This document shows positions 48,325 to 57,806 of a DNA stretch of 64,000 nucleotides, piece by piece (the stretch's first letter is position 1; every line of letters starts with the position of its first letter). The translations under genes and the position numbers were made by a program. The notes under the pieces were generated by a model, which saw nothing but the letters and a program-made list of their open reading frames with translations, ran no database searches and was not told the origin of the DNA. The DNA lies in NCBI GenBank assembly GCA_947629015.1, contig CANRCB010000007.1:1-64000 (forward strand), written 5' to 3'. This DNA is from an uncultured Gemmiger sp. (lineage in GTDB: Bacteria; Bacillota; Clostridia; Oscillospirales; Ruminococcaceae).

Positions 48325-48484
48325 TAAAGAGAAGAGTGAAGAGAGAAAAGAGAGCAGAGTGGAATGTTGAGAGTGGAATGTGGAGAGTGGAGTTGCGGGG
48401 TGCCCTTCGGGCACGATTTTAAAAAAGCACCTTATTTCCACTTTCCACTTTCCACTTTCCACTTTCCAAACTCCACTTTCCAAA
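48325..48484. repeat. Palindromic heptamer-array element, copy 2
   Basis: GAGAGTGGAATGTGGAGAGTGGAGTTGCGGGGTGCCCTTCGGGCACGATTTT...TTTCCACTTTCCACTTTCCACTTTCCACTTTCC; inverse homologue of 10321..10415. Confidence 0.85.
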
Positions 48485-48545
48485 AGCTCCTTGCTGAAAC
48501 CGCCATTTTTATTGCTACTTTATTGTTAGGAAGGGAAACAACATC

Positions 48546-49709
48546 ATGTACATCATCAAGACCTTGAACGCCATCTCCCCCGCGGGGCTGGCGAAGCTGC
48601 CGGCCAACCAGTTTGAGATCGACAACAACGCCGCCGCGCCGCAGGGCGTGCTGGTGCGCAGCACCGATATGCACGCCGCGCCCCTGCCCGAGAGCCTGCT
48701 GGCCATCGCGCGCGCGGGGGCCGGCACCAACAACATCCCGGTGGAGGACTGCACCGAAAAGGGCATCGTCGTGTTCAACACGCCGGGCGCCAACGCCAAC
48801 GGCGTGGCGGAGCTGACGGTGGGCGCCCTCATCGCCGGCAGCCGCCATATGGCCGAGGGCATGGCCTGGGCGCAGACACTCAAGGGCAGCGCCACGCTGG
48901 GCAAGGACGTGGAAGGCGGCAAAAAGCAGTTCGTCGGGCCGGAGCTGCGCGGCAAAACGCTGGGCGTCATCGGCCTGGGCGCCATCGGCGCGCGGGTGGC
49001 CAACGCCGCCGTCGCGCTGGGCATGGAGGTGCTGGGCTATGACCCCTACATCAGCGTGGACGCGGCGTGGAGCCTTTCGCGCAGCGTGCAGCACTGCGTG
49101 ACGATGGGTGAGATGCTGCCCCGCTGCGATTACCTGACCATCCACGTGCCCTACCTGCCCACCACCCGCCACACCATCAACGAGCGCAGCCTTTCCGCCT
49201 GCAAGGACGGCGTGCGCGTTTTGAACTTTGCCCGCGGCGAGCTGGTGGACAACGCCGCGCTGCTGGACGCGCTCAACAGCGGCAAGGTGGCGGAGTATTT
49301 CTGCGATTTCCCGGCCGAGGAGCTGCTGGGCGTGAAGGGCGTGTACTGCACGCCGCACCTGGGCGCCTCGACCCCCGAAAGCGAGACGAACTGCGCCGTG
49401 ATGGCCGCCGCCGAGCTGAGCGATTATTTGAAAAACGGCAACATCACCCACAGCGTCAACCTGCCCGACGTGCAGCAGCCGCGCGCGGCCGGCAAGCGCA
49501 TCTGCATCATCCACAAAAACGAGCCGGGCGTCATCTCCGGCATCACCGGCGCGCTGACGGCGGTGGGCCTCAACATCGAGAACATGGTCAACAAGAGCCG
49601 CAAGGAGATCGCCTATACCCTGCTGGACGTGACCGGCCGCTTTGACGAGGCCGCCATGGCCGCCCAGCTTGCGGCGCTGCCCGCCACGGTGCGGGTGCGC
49701 ATCCTGTAA
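48546..49709 (+). CDS. serA: D-3-phosphoglycerate dehydrogenase
   Basis: VLVRSTDMHAAPLPESLLAIARAGAGTNNIPVEDCTEKGIVVFNTPGANANGVAELTVGALIA; GKTLGVIGLGAIGARVANAAVALGMEVLGYDPY; ACT domain C-term. Confidence 0.95.
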   Translation: MYIIKTLNAISPAGLAKLPANQFEIDNNAAAPQGVLVRSTDMHAAPLPESLLAIARAGAGTNNIPVEDCTEKGIVVFNTPGANANGVAELTVGALIAGSRHMAEGMAWAQTLKGSATLGKDVEGGKKQFVGPELRGKTLGVIGLGAIGARVANAAVALGMEVLGYDPYISVDAAWSLSRSVQHCVTMGEMLPRCDYLTIHVPYLPTTRHTINERSLSACKDGVRVLNFARGELVDNAALLDALNSGKVAEYFCDFPAEELLGVKGVYCTPHLGASTPESETNCAVMAAAELSDYLKNGNITHSVNLPDVQQPRAAGKRICIIHKNEPGVISGITGALTAVGLNIENMVNKSRKEIAYTLLDVTGRFDEAAMAAQLAALPATVRVRIL

Positions 49710-49817
49710 GCGCCCGAAAATACTTTTTACAACATTTTTTGACGTCGCGCCCGTTTTCTGCTACAATGGCAGAAAACGGGCTTTTTCCCGCACTTTCCGC
49801 AAAAAAGGAGGGCCGCC

Positions 49818-51911
49818 ATGCCGCCGCGCACGCACACGATCCGGGCCGACCATACGCCGGGCACCTGGTGCCGGGCGCTCGTCTGCTGCGCCGCGCTGGG
49901 CGGATACCTGTTCCTCATCGCGGCCGGCGGGGCCGATATGGGCCGGCTCGTGCTGTTCTACCTGTGCGCGGCGGTGTATCTGGTGGGGCCGGGCCTCGCC
50001 TTGGCGGATTGGGCCGGCCCGTATGGCGACGGCCTGCGCGTGCCGCTGGCGATGCTGTACGGCATCGGGTTTTTGGCGGTGGTGCACTGTTTTTCCGTGC
50101 GTTTGGGCATGGTTTGGCTGCTGCGGGCGCTGCCCGCGGCATTGACGGCGGTGTGGGCGGCGCAAAAGCTGCGCGCCTGGCATAAGGCGGGCCGGCCGCG
50201 CCCTGCCGCACCGCCGGTATGGCGGGGCGGCGTGGTGCTGTGGGCGGTCCTGTGCCTGCTGTACGCGCTGATGCTCGGCGCGCAGAACCCCCACCCGCTG
50301 GCGGGCGGCCCGGTGGAGCTTTCCCGCGATATGCTGTGGAACATCGGCAACGTGACGGCGCTGAGCCGGCATTTCCCCGCGCAGGACATCCGGTTTTTGG
50401 GGGTGCGGTTCTCCTACCATTACCTCACCGAGCTGCTCTGCGCCGCCCTGCATCTTGTGAGCGGGGCGTCCGCGTATGACTGCAACGCGTTTTTCGCCGG
50501 GCCGCTGTTTTTGGCCGGGGAGCTCATCGCTTTGTGCAGCCTGGGCCGGCATTATTTCGGCCCGGAGCGGCGGCGCGCGGCGCACCTGACGGTGTACCTG
50601 CTGTTTGGCTGCCAGTCTCTGGCGATGTGGCAGGTATCGGAAAAGGGCGACGGCATTTTTGCCAACACGCTGCTCAAACATCTTGTGACCAACATCAACG
50701 CCCAGGCCACGGCGCTTGTCCTGCTTTGTGTGTTCATGGTGCTGTTTACCGTCATCAGCCGCAAAAAGTTCAACGTCGGGCCGCTGTATATTGCCGCCCT
50801 GCTGGCGGCCTTCGCATTGCTGGGCCTGGCCAAGGGCCCGCAGGCGGCCATCGTTTTGTGCAGCCTTGCCATCACGATGGTGCTGGTGCTGCTGTTCCAA
50901 AAGCCCAAATACGGGCGCGCGCTGCTGTGCCTGGCGGGCTGCGCGGCGGTGTTCGCCGTGCTGTACCGGCTGCTGTTCGCGGCCGGGGCCAACGAAAGTA
51001 TGCGGTTTTCCATCTTTTCGATGCAGAACACCCCCGCCTACCGCCTGCTCAGCCCGTATACCGATCGGCTGTGCCATGCCCTGCCGTTCATCTCGGGGTA
51101 TGTATGGCTGGTGGGCATCGGGGTGGTGAACACCTTCTGTATGCTGCCGTTCCAGTTTTTGCTGTGGGCCACCGCCGTGCCGGGCGCGCTGCGCCGCCTG
51201 CACCGGCTGGACCCCGCCTGTATCCTGGCCCACGGCGCGGCGGTGGGCGGGTTCCTCGCCTACCACATTTTCCGGCACACCAGCTCAAGCGAGATCTATT
51301 TTGCCCTGGTGGGCATGATCTTTATGACGCTGCTCGCCGCCGGCCGGCTGGACGTGCTGCTGGCCCGCCGCCCGCTGGCGCCCGCCAAATGGCCGCTGTG
51401 GCTGGCGGGGGCCGCCGCGGCACTGACCACCGTATACATCGTGGGCGCGTGCGGCCGGCAGGCGCTGGGGCAGGCGGCCGTCACCCTTGGCGCGGTGCCC
51501 CCCGCCCCCAACAGCCGCGCGGTGACCGCCGCCGAGGAGGCCGCCATGCGCTGGCTGGCCCAAAACACCGATACGGAGCTTGTGTTCACCACCGACCGTA
51601 CCAGCGCCGCCCCGGATTTTGACAACGGCATCAGCAACGTGTACACGGCCCTGAGCGGCCGGCAGGCGTATATGGAAGGCTGGACCTACGCCGTGACCAA
51701 CATGGGCGTGCCGGAGGCTACCGTCCTGCACCGCCTGGAGGTGAACGCCGCCGTCTTTGACACCGCCACCCCGCCCGAGGCGCTGCGCGCTTTGTGCGCG
51801 GCCGAGGGCATCGGCTGCATCGTGGACGACAAGGCGTGGCCCGGCGGGGTATGCCCCGCATTGGCCCCCGCGTATGAGAGCGACGGCGTGGCCATCTATC
51901 TGCTGCAATAA
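49818..51911 (+). CDS. Large polytopic membrane protein, GT-C-like
   Basis: 697 aa with many TM helices and C-terminal soluble region (WLAQNTDTELVFTTDRTSAAPDFDNGISNVYTALSGRQAYMEGW). Confidence 0.75.
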   Translation: MPPRTHTIRADHTPGTWCRALVCCAALGGYLFLIAAGGADMGRLVLFYLCAAVYLVGPGLALADWAGPYGDGLRVPLAMLYGIGFLAVVHCFSVRLGMVWLLRALPAALTAVWAAQKLRAWHKAGRPRPAAPPVWRGGVVLWAVLCLLYALMLGAQNPHPLAGGPVELSRDMLWNIGNVTALSRHFPAQDIRFLGVRFSYHYLTELLCAALHLVSGASAYDCNAFFAGPLFLAGELIALCSLGRHYFGPERRRAAHLTVYLLFGCQSLAMWQVSEKGDGIFANTLLKHLVTNINAQATALVLLCVFMVLFTVISRKKFNVGPLYIAALLAAFALLGLAKGPQAAIVLCSLAITMVLVLLFQKPKYGRALLCLAGCAAVFAVLYRLLFAAGANESMRFSIFSMQNTPAYRLLSPYTDRLCHALPFISGYVWLVGIGVVNTFCMLPFQFLLWATAVPGALRRLHRLDPACILAHGAAVGGFLAYHIFRHTSSSEIYFALVGMIFMTLLAAGRLDVLLARRPLAPAKWPLWLAGAAAALTTVYIVGACGRQALGQAAVTLGAVPPAPNSRAVTAAEEAAMRWLAQNTDTELVFTTDRTSAAPDFDNGISNVYTALSGRQAYMEGWTYAVTNMGVPEATVLHRLEVNAAVFDTATPPEALRALCAAEGIGCIVDDKAWPGGVCPALAPAYESDGVAIYLLQ

Positions 51912-51951
51912 AAGGGATGTCCGTGCCGGCAAAGCGGCACGGACAGGGCGC

Positions 51952-52131
51952 TCAGCCGGTGTAGCGTTCGAGCATACGGTCGAGGTCCATCATCGCTTTT
52001 TCGGCGCCGCGCGCCACCTTGCGGATGCTGCGGCGGATCTGCCGGTGGCTGGCACCGCCGGCGCAGACCGCCGCCGCCCCCACCGCCATGCCCACGGCCG
52101 CGGCCGCGGCGGTGACCATCACGTTTTTCAT
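51952..52131 (-). CDS. Small YtxH-like protein
   Basis: MKNVMVTAAAAAVGMAVGAAAVCAGGASHRQIRRSIRKVARGAEKAMMDLDRMLERYTG; SD AAAGGGGGG upstream. Confidence 0.6.
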   Translation of the reverse strand: MKNVMVTAAAAAVGMAVGAAAVCAGGASHRQIRRSIRKVARGAEKAMMDLDRMLERYTG

Positions 52132-52295
52132 GGCAAGCCCCCCTTTCCTGATAACGGTATTTTTAGTTTTGCGCCGCGGTTCCGCCTTTATGCGTGTTTT
52201 TTTGTTGTTTTGCTCTGGTAAAATGAGCAAAAGGGGCCGTTTTCCGCGCTTTGGCGGGCCCGCCCCCATCTTTTGAAGGAAAAGAGCGCACTGCC

Positions 52296-53135
52296 ATGAT
52301 CCATGCCCCCAAAACGGTTTTGTGCATCCACAGCCTGCCCTGCTTTGGCCGCGGCGGGCTGACCGTCGCCGTGCCGGTGCTGGCCGCGCTGGGCGTGCAG
52401 GCCGTACCACTGCCCACGGCGCTGCTCTCGACCCATACCGGGGGCCTTGGCACCCCCGCCCGGCTGGACGCCACCCTGTTCGGCGCGGCGGCGCTGGCCC
52501 ATTACCGCCGCCTTGGCGTATCGTTCGACGCCGTGTACACCGGCTACCTGGCCACCCCCGCGCAGGCGCAGCTTGCCGTGCAGGCGCTGGAGATGTGGCC
52601 GGGCGCGCTCAAGGTGGTGGACCCCATTTTGGGCGACGGCGGCCAGATGTACCACGGCCTTGCGCCGGAGCTGGTGCCGGCCCTGTATGACCTGTGCGCC
52701 CGGGCGGACCTGGTGCTGCCCAACCTGACCGAGGCCTGCCTTTTGCTGGGTATGCCGATGCCCGCCGGCAGCGGGGCGGAACAGGCGGCCAACCTGGCAC
52801 AGCGCCTTTGCAAGGTGAGCCCGCAGGTGCTCATCACCGGCGTGGCCGAGCCGGAGGGCCGCTCCGTTTGCTGTGTGGGGGCGGTGCGCGGCGGGCCGGG
52901 GTACACCGTGCGCTCCGCCCTGCTGCCGCGTATGTTCCACGGCACGGGGGATATTTTTGCCGCCGCGATGGTGGGGCGCCTGCTGCAGGGCAACGTGCCG
53001 CAGGCCGCCGCCCAGGCCGCGGCCGCCTTTGTGGCAGACTGTATCCGCCAGACCCCCGCCGGCAGCGACGAGCGCCTTGGCGTTTGGCTGGAGAGCGCCC
53101 TGCCCGCCTTGCAGCTGGACGGCGAAGGGCTGTAA
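52296..53135 (+). CDS. Pyridoxal/pyridoxamine kinase
   Basis: KTVLCIHSLPCFGRGGLTVAVPVLAALGVQAVPLPTALLSTHTGG; ALKVVDPILGDGGQMYHGL; ADLVLPNLTEACLLLG; FHGTGDIFAAAMVG. Confidence 0.9.
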   Translation: MIHAPKTVLCIHSLPCFGRGGLTVAVPVLAALGVQAVPLPTALLSTHTGGLGTPARLDATLFGAAALAHYRRLGVSFDAVYTGYLATPAQAQLAVQALEMWPGALKVVDPILGDGGQMYHGLAPELVPALYDLCARADLVLPNLTEACLLLGMPMPAGSGAEQAANLAQRLCKVSPQVLITGVAEPEGRSVCCVGAVRGGPGYTVRSALLPRMFHGTGDIFAAAMVGRLLQGNVPQAAAQAAAAFVADCIRQTPAGSDERLGVWLESALPALQLDGEGL

Positions 53136-53166
53136 CCACATCCAAAAAAAACGGGAAGTGAAAACC

Positions 53167-53697
53167 ATGCCGGTTTTGAACATCGTGCTGGTGGAGCCGC
53201 AGATCCCCCAAAATACCGGCAACGTGGCGCGCACCTGCGCCGTGACCGGGGCGCGGCTGCATCTGGTGGGGCCGATGGGCTTTGCCATCGACGATAAAAA
53301 ATTAAAGCGCGCAGGGCTTGACTATTGGCCGCAGCTTGATATAACATATTATGAGAGTTTGTTCAATTTTCTGGCAGAAAACCCCGGGCCCTTTTTTTAT
53401 TTTACCAGCAAGGGCCCGCACCGCCACACCGACCTTTGCTACCCGGACGGCGCCTACCTGCTGTTCGGCCGCGAGGATGCCGGCCTGCCGGAAAGCCTGC
53501 TGGCCGCGCACCCCGGCAGCTGCGCGCGTATCCCCATGCGCCGGGGCGAGCGCTGCCTGAACCTTTCCAACGCGGTGGCGGTGGGCGTGTACGAGGTGCT
53601 GCGCCAATGGGGCTTCGCGGACCTTGAATGCCGCGGCCAGTTGACCGGCCAGCCCTGGAGGGAGGAAGTAGAACCATGGGTAAGATCGGGTTTTTGA
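53167..53697 (+). CDS. trmL: tRNA (cytidine(34)-2'-O)-methyltransferase
   Basis: LNIVLVEPQIPQNTGNVARTCAVTGARLHLVGPMGF; YLLFGREDAGLPESLLAAHPGSCARIPMRRGERCLNLSNAVAVGVYEVLRQ. Confidence 0.95.
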   Translation: MPVLNIVLVEPQIPQNTGNVARTCAVTGARLHLVGPMGFAIDDKKLKRAGLDYWPQLDITYYESLFNFLAENPGPFFYFTSKGPHRHTDLCYPDGAYLLFGREDAGLPESLLAAHPGSCARIPMRRGERCLNLSNAVAVGVYEVLRQWGFADLECRGQLTGQPWREEVEPWVRSGF

Positions 53698-54578
53698 CCG
53701 ATTCCAGCTCGGATATCCCGCAGGAACTTGCGGAGAAATACGGCATCGAGGTGGTGGGGTTCCCCATCAACCTGGAAGGCAAAGAGTACATCGAGCGCCG
53801 GGACCTTACCAACGATGAATTTTACGCACTGATGCGCGCCGCCGCCGGCACGCCGACCACCGCCGCCATCACCCCGCTGCAATGGGTGGATATCTACAGC
53901 CGCTATGTGGACGAGGGCTATACCGACCTTGTGCACGTCTGCATCAACAGCGGCGGTTCCAGCACCTACGCCAACGCCCTGGCGGCGGTGGAGCAGCTGG
54001 GGGAGGCGCGCCCCGGCCACGGCCTGCGGCTGCGCATCATCGACAGCCATATGTATTCCATGCCGTTCGGCTGGTGGCTGTGTGAGTGCGCGCGCAAGGT
54101 GCGCGGCGGCGGCGACATTGCCGAATGCGTGCTGGAGATGGAGCGCGCCCTCGCCAAAACCGAGATCTGCCTGGCCGCCTACAGCCTGAAGCAGATGAAA
54201 AAATCCGGCCGCATCAGCGCCGCCGCCGCCGTGGCGGGGGATCTGCTGGGCATCCGGCCGGTCATCAGCCTCAACGACGGCATCTCCAAGGTGGAGGCCA
54301 AGGTCCGCGGGGACGCCAACGTCCCCCCGGCGATGATCAAATGGGTCAAGAGCCGCGTGCGGGACGTCAAGGCCATGCCGTACCAGATCCTGTACACCTC
54401 CAGCACCGAAAAGCGGGACGAGCTCATCAAGCTGTGCAAGAAGGAGTTCGGCCACGCGCCGTATTATGTGGGCCAGCTGGGGGGCGTGGTCAGCGCCAAC
54501 ACCGGGCCGGACGGCATCGCCATCGTGTTTGAGGGCCGGCCCCGCCGCCTGTGTGACTACGCGCCCGCGCTGCCGTAA
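53676..54578 (+). CDS. DegV family protein
   Basis: MGKIGFLTDSSSDIPQELAEKYGIEVVGFPINLEGKEYIERRDLTNDEFYALM; overlaps trmL end. Confidence 0.93.
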   Translation: MGKIGFLTDSSSDIPQELAEKYGIEVVGFPINLEGKEYIERRDLTNDEFYALMRAAAGTPTTAAITPLQWVDIYSRYVDEGYTDLVHVCINSGGSSTYANALAAVEQLGEARPGHGLRLRIIDSHMYSMPFGWWLCECARKVRGGGDIAECVLEMERALAKTEICLAAYSLKQMKKSGRISAAAAVAGDLLGIRPVISLNDGISKVEAKVRGDANVPPAMIKWVKSRVRDVKAMPYQILYTSSTEKRDELIKLCKKEFGHAPYYVGQLGGVVSANTGPDGIAIVFEGRPRRLCDYAPALP

Positions 54579-54669
54579 CGTACTGCCAAACACTTGTCCT
54601 CCCGGCCGGGGTGCCCCGCGCAAGGGCCCGCCGGGAGTTTTTTGCGCCGTTTTTGAAAAAAAGGAAAGG

Positions 54670-56082
54670 ATGTTTTTTATGCAAAGCAGCGCGGGCCGCC
54701 GCGTGTGGGGCACGCTGTTCGGCACGCGGGCGTTTTACCGCCGCGTGCTCACGGTGGTGCTGCCCATCATCGTGCAGAACACGCTGACCAACGTCGTCAG
54801 CCTGCTGGACAACGTCATGGTCGGGCAGGTGGGCACGCTGCCCATGTCCGCCGTGGCCATCGTCAACCAGCTGCTGTTCGTGTTCTACCTGTGCGTCTTC
54901 GGCTCCACGGCCGGCGCGGGCATCTACGGCGCGCAGTTCTACGGCCATGGCGACATGGAGGGCGTGCGGCAGACGTTCCGGTTCAAGCTGCTCATCGGCG
55001 GGGCGCTCACGGCCGGGGCCGCGGCGCTGTTTTTGCTGGCCGGGCCGCGGCTGGTGGGGCTGTACATCGCCGCCGGCACCGCGCCGGAGGAGACGGCGGC
55101 CATCCTCGGCCACGCCAGGGGGTACCTGTGGGTGATGCTGCCGGGGCTGCTGCCGTTTTTCATCACGCAGGCGTATTCCGGCACACTGCGCCAGTGCGGC
55201 CACGCCGCGCTGCCGATGCAGGCCAGCCTGACGGCGATGGCGTGCAACTTTGTGGGCAACGGCCTGCTCATCTTCGGGCTGTTCGGCGCGCCGCGGCTGG
55301 GCGTGGTGGGCGCCGGCATCGCGACGACGCTCTCCCGCTTTGTGGAGCTGGCGGTGGTGGCCGCGGGCAGCCACCGCGGGCGGGAAAAATACCCCTATAT
55401 GCAGGGGCTGTACCGCCATTTTGCCATACCGCGCGCGCTGGCGTGGGAGATCCTGGTCAAAAGCCTGCCGCTGATGGCCAACGAATGCCTTTGGAGCATG
55501 GGGCAGGCTATGATGCTGCAATGCTACAGCGTGCGCGGCATCGACGTCGTTGCCGCGATGAACATCTGCAACACGGTGTCGGGGGTGTTCAACTCGGTGT
55601 TTCTGGCGCTGGGGGATGCCACCGCCATCGTGGTGGGGCAGTCCCTCGGCGCCAACGAGCTGGAGGACGCCCGCCGGCAGGCGTGGTGGATGCTGAGTTT
55701 GAGCGCGCTCAGCTGCGTGGCGGTGGGCGCGGCGCTGGCGCTGTGCGCGCCCGTCATCCCCCGCATCTACAACACCGAGCCCGCCATCCGCGCGCTGGCC
55801 ACCGCCTGCATCTGCGTGGTGGCGGCGTGTATGCCGGTGAACGCCTTTGCCAACTGCGCCTATTTCACGCTGCGCAGCGGCGGAAAAACGCTTATCACCT
55901 TCCTGTTCGACAGCTGCTTCACCTGGGCGGTGAGCGTGCCCTGCGCGTGGACGCTGGCCCACCGCACGGCGCTGCCGGTGGTGGCGGTATTTTTCTGCGT
56001 GAGCGCGCTGGACCTGATCAAATGCGTGCTGGGCTTTGTGCTGATCAAAAAGGGCGTGTGGGTCAAAAACATCGTGGTGTAA
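54670..56082 (+). CDS. MATE-family efflux transporter
   Basis: VVLPIIVQNTLTNVVSLLDNVMVGQVGTLPMSAVAIVNQLLFVFYLCVFGSTAGAGIYGAQFYGHGDMEGVRQTFRFKL. Confidence 0.93.
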   Translation: MFFMQSSAGRRVWGTLFGTRAFYRRVLTVVLPIIVQNTLTNVVSLLDNVMVGQVGTLPMSAVAIVNQLLFVFYLCVFGSTAGAGIYGAQFYGHGDMEGVRQTFRFKLLIGGALTAGAAALFLLAGPRLVGLYIAAGTAPEETAAILGHARGYLWVMLPGLLPFFITQAYSGTLRQCGHAALPMQASLTAMACNFVGNGLLIFGLFGAPRLGVVGAGIATTLSRFVELAVVAAGSHRGREKYPYMQGLYRHFAIPRALAWEILVKSLPLMANECLWSMGQAMMLQCYSVRGIDVVAAMNICNTVSGVFNSVFLALGDATAIVVGQSLGANELEDARRQAWWMLSLSALSCVAVGAALALCAPVIPRIYNTEPAIRALATACICVVAACMPVNAFANCAYFTLRSGGKTLITFLFDSCFTWAVSVPCAWTLAHRTALPVVAVFFCVSALDLIKCVLGFVLIKKGVWVKNIVV

Positions 56083-56107
56083 CCCGCCGCGCAGCGGCCG
56101 GATGAGA

Positions 56108-56303
56108 GGAAACGGGATGCCGTTTGCGGGGCATTTTTGTCCCCCCTCATCCGGCCGCTGCGCGGCCACCTTCCCCCCAAGGGGGAAGGCTTTAAGAGCG
56201 AGATGCCCCGGAAGGCTTCCCCCTCTGGGGGCGGCGGGGTGAGGGCACCCCGCCCTACACGCCGAAGGCGACTGATGAGGGGAAACGGGATTCCGTTTGC
56301 GGG
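56108..56303. repeat. ~196-bp intergenic direct repeat, copy 1
   Basis: GGAAACGGGATGCCGTTTGCGGGGCATTTTTGTCCCCCCTCATCCGGCCGCTGCGCGGCCACCTTCCCCC...GGGGAAACGGGATTCCGTTTGCGGG; copy 2 at 56530..56725. Confidence 0.9.
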
Positions 56304-56395
56304 AAGGCAATCGCCACCCTCCACGCGCACCCTGCGGGAAAATTGTAGGGCGGGCCTTCAGGCCCGTCGTGGCGCAAACGGTTGTCCGATATCCC

Positions 56396-56480
56396 CTTAT
56401 GGCGCGCGTACGCGCGCCGCCCATTTTGGAACGGCTCTCGCTGCGCGCCGCTTTGCGGCGCGCAGCTCCGGCCGTTTTTG
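56396..56480 (+). repeat. Intergenic hairpin module, copy 2
   Basis: CTTATGGCGCGCGTACGCGCGCCGCCCATTTTGGAACGGCTCTCG...CCGTTTTTG; homologous to 29249..29335. Confidence 0.75.
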
Positions 56481-56529
56481 CCCGCGGCGCATGGCGCCGC
56501 AGGCAAAAACCCCCGCCCTACAAAGTGAC

Positions 56530-56725
56530 CGGAAATGGGATACCGTTTGCGGGGCATTTTTTGTCCCCCCTCATCCGGCCGCTACGCGGCCACCTTCCCC
56601 CGGAGGGGGAAGGCTTTAAGAGCGCGATGCCTCGGAAGGCTTCCCCCTCTGGGGGCGGCGGGGTGAGGGCAAGGCCCTACACGCCGAAGGCGACTGATGA
56701 GGGGAAACAGGATTCCGTTTGCGGG
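56530..56725. repeat. ~196-bp intergenic direct repeat, copy 2
   Basis: Near-identical to 56108..56303, same orientation. Confidence 0.9.
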
Positions 56726-56820
56726 GAGAAGGGGCCGGACGGCCCCGCGGGGTACCGGGCGGGCAGTATAATTCACCGGTGCACAAACACGAAGCCCCGC
56801 CTTGCGGCGGGGCTTCGTCC

Positions 56821-57036
56821 AGCGTGTCGCGTGCCGCGACACGCTGCAAGAGAGGGGTTCGGCTTTGCTGGCTGCGCCAGTCCGCCTGCACCCCTCTCTT
56901 GAACACACCCCGTCGCAAAAAATACCGTGCGCATGCCTTACAGGCGATTTGCACGGTATTTTTGCTCTGGCGGTATCGCCCTTGTCGGCACATGTCCGCC
57001 AAGGGCGATGGATTTAAAATATATCGTTTCGACAGT
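56821..57036. repeat. Composite stem-loop element (type 2), short-loop copy, flanked by duplicated 31-bp hairpins
   Basis: Reverse complement aligns with 33483..33875; flanks CACGAAGCCCCGCCTTGCGGCGGGGCTTCGT at 56788..56818 and 57040..57070. Confidence 0.8.
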
Positions 57037-57274
57037 ATGCACGAAGCCCCGCCTTGCGGCGGGGCTTCGTGCATAGAGGGGTGGGAAAGTATATAAGGGT
57101 AGAAGATGGCTTATCAATGTGGTTTTATTATACCGGTTTTTCTTTATTTGTCAAATCCGGGGCTTGCTTTTTGCTTTCCGTTTCTTTATAATAAGCGCGG
57201 AAACACTTTATTTAATTTTCCGTTTTGGCGGCCGGCCGGCCGGTTGCCTGCCTTTGTAAAGTGTTACAAGCGTT

Positions 57275-57303
57275 TTGCACTTTATTTTCTTTTTTTGTAT
57301 TCT
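57275..57303 (+). promoter_or_regulatory. sigma-A-like promoter of the Lrp-family gene
   Basis: TTGCAC-17 nt-TATTCT; palindrome TTGTAA-AGTG-TTACAA directly upstream (57254..57269). Confidence 0.65.
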
Positions 57304-57350
57304 TTAGACAAAAGCGGCACTTTTGCCTAAATCTGTTGGGGGGCCTCCGC

Positions 57351-57779
57351 ATGGATGAGTTGGACCGCAAGATCCTGCGCCTTTTGCAGGAGAACGCGCG
57401 CACGCCGGTCAAGGAGATCGCGCGGCAGATCAACCTGACCAGCCCGGCGGTATCCAGCCGCATCCACCGCCTGGAGGAAAGCGGCGTGATCGGCGGGTAC
57501 ACGGCGGTGCTGCGCCGGCCCGCCGCGCCCAGCCAGGTGGAGGCGCTCATCTCGGTGCTGGCGGGCGCCGCCGCCCGGGACGAGCTTTTGGCCCTGGTCC
57601 GGGAGGAGGCGCAGGTGCTCCAGTGCTGGCGCGTGACCGGCAGCTGCAATTTTGTGCTCAAGGTGAGCTGCGCGAACATCGAAGCGCTGGAGCACCTGTT
57701 GACCCGTATCCAGCGGCTTGGTTCCACCAACACGCAGATCATCCTGGCCACCCAGCTGGACCGCACCCCCGCCCTGTGA
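57351..57779 (+). CDS. Lrp/AsnC-family transcriptional regulator
   Basis: MDELDRKILRLLQENARTPVKEIARQINLTSPAVSSRIHRLEESGVIGGYTAVL. Confidence 0.95.
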   Translation: MDELDRKILRLLQENARTPVKEIARQINLTSPAVSSRIHRLEESGVIGGYTAVLRRPAAPSQVEALISVLAGAAARDELLALVREEAQVLQCWRVTGSCNFVLKVSCANIEALEHLLTRIQRLGSTNTQIILATQLDRTPAL

Positions 57780-57806
57780 CCGCCGACCCGCCGAAGGAGG
57801 ACGCCT

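Noticed and set aside
48244-48483. 79-aa ORF with STFHSQHSTLLS-type repeats (and similar N-terminal extension of the aconitase ORF at 10300..10386)
   Set aside because: Translation of the heptamer array; a known kind of spurious ORF from such repeats.
56297-56902. 201-aa ORF in the 56-kb intergenic region
   Set aside because: Consists entirely of translated intergenic repeats; no SD, no domain.
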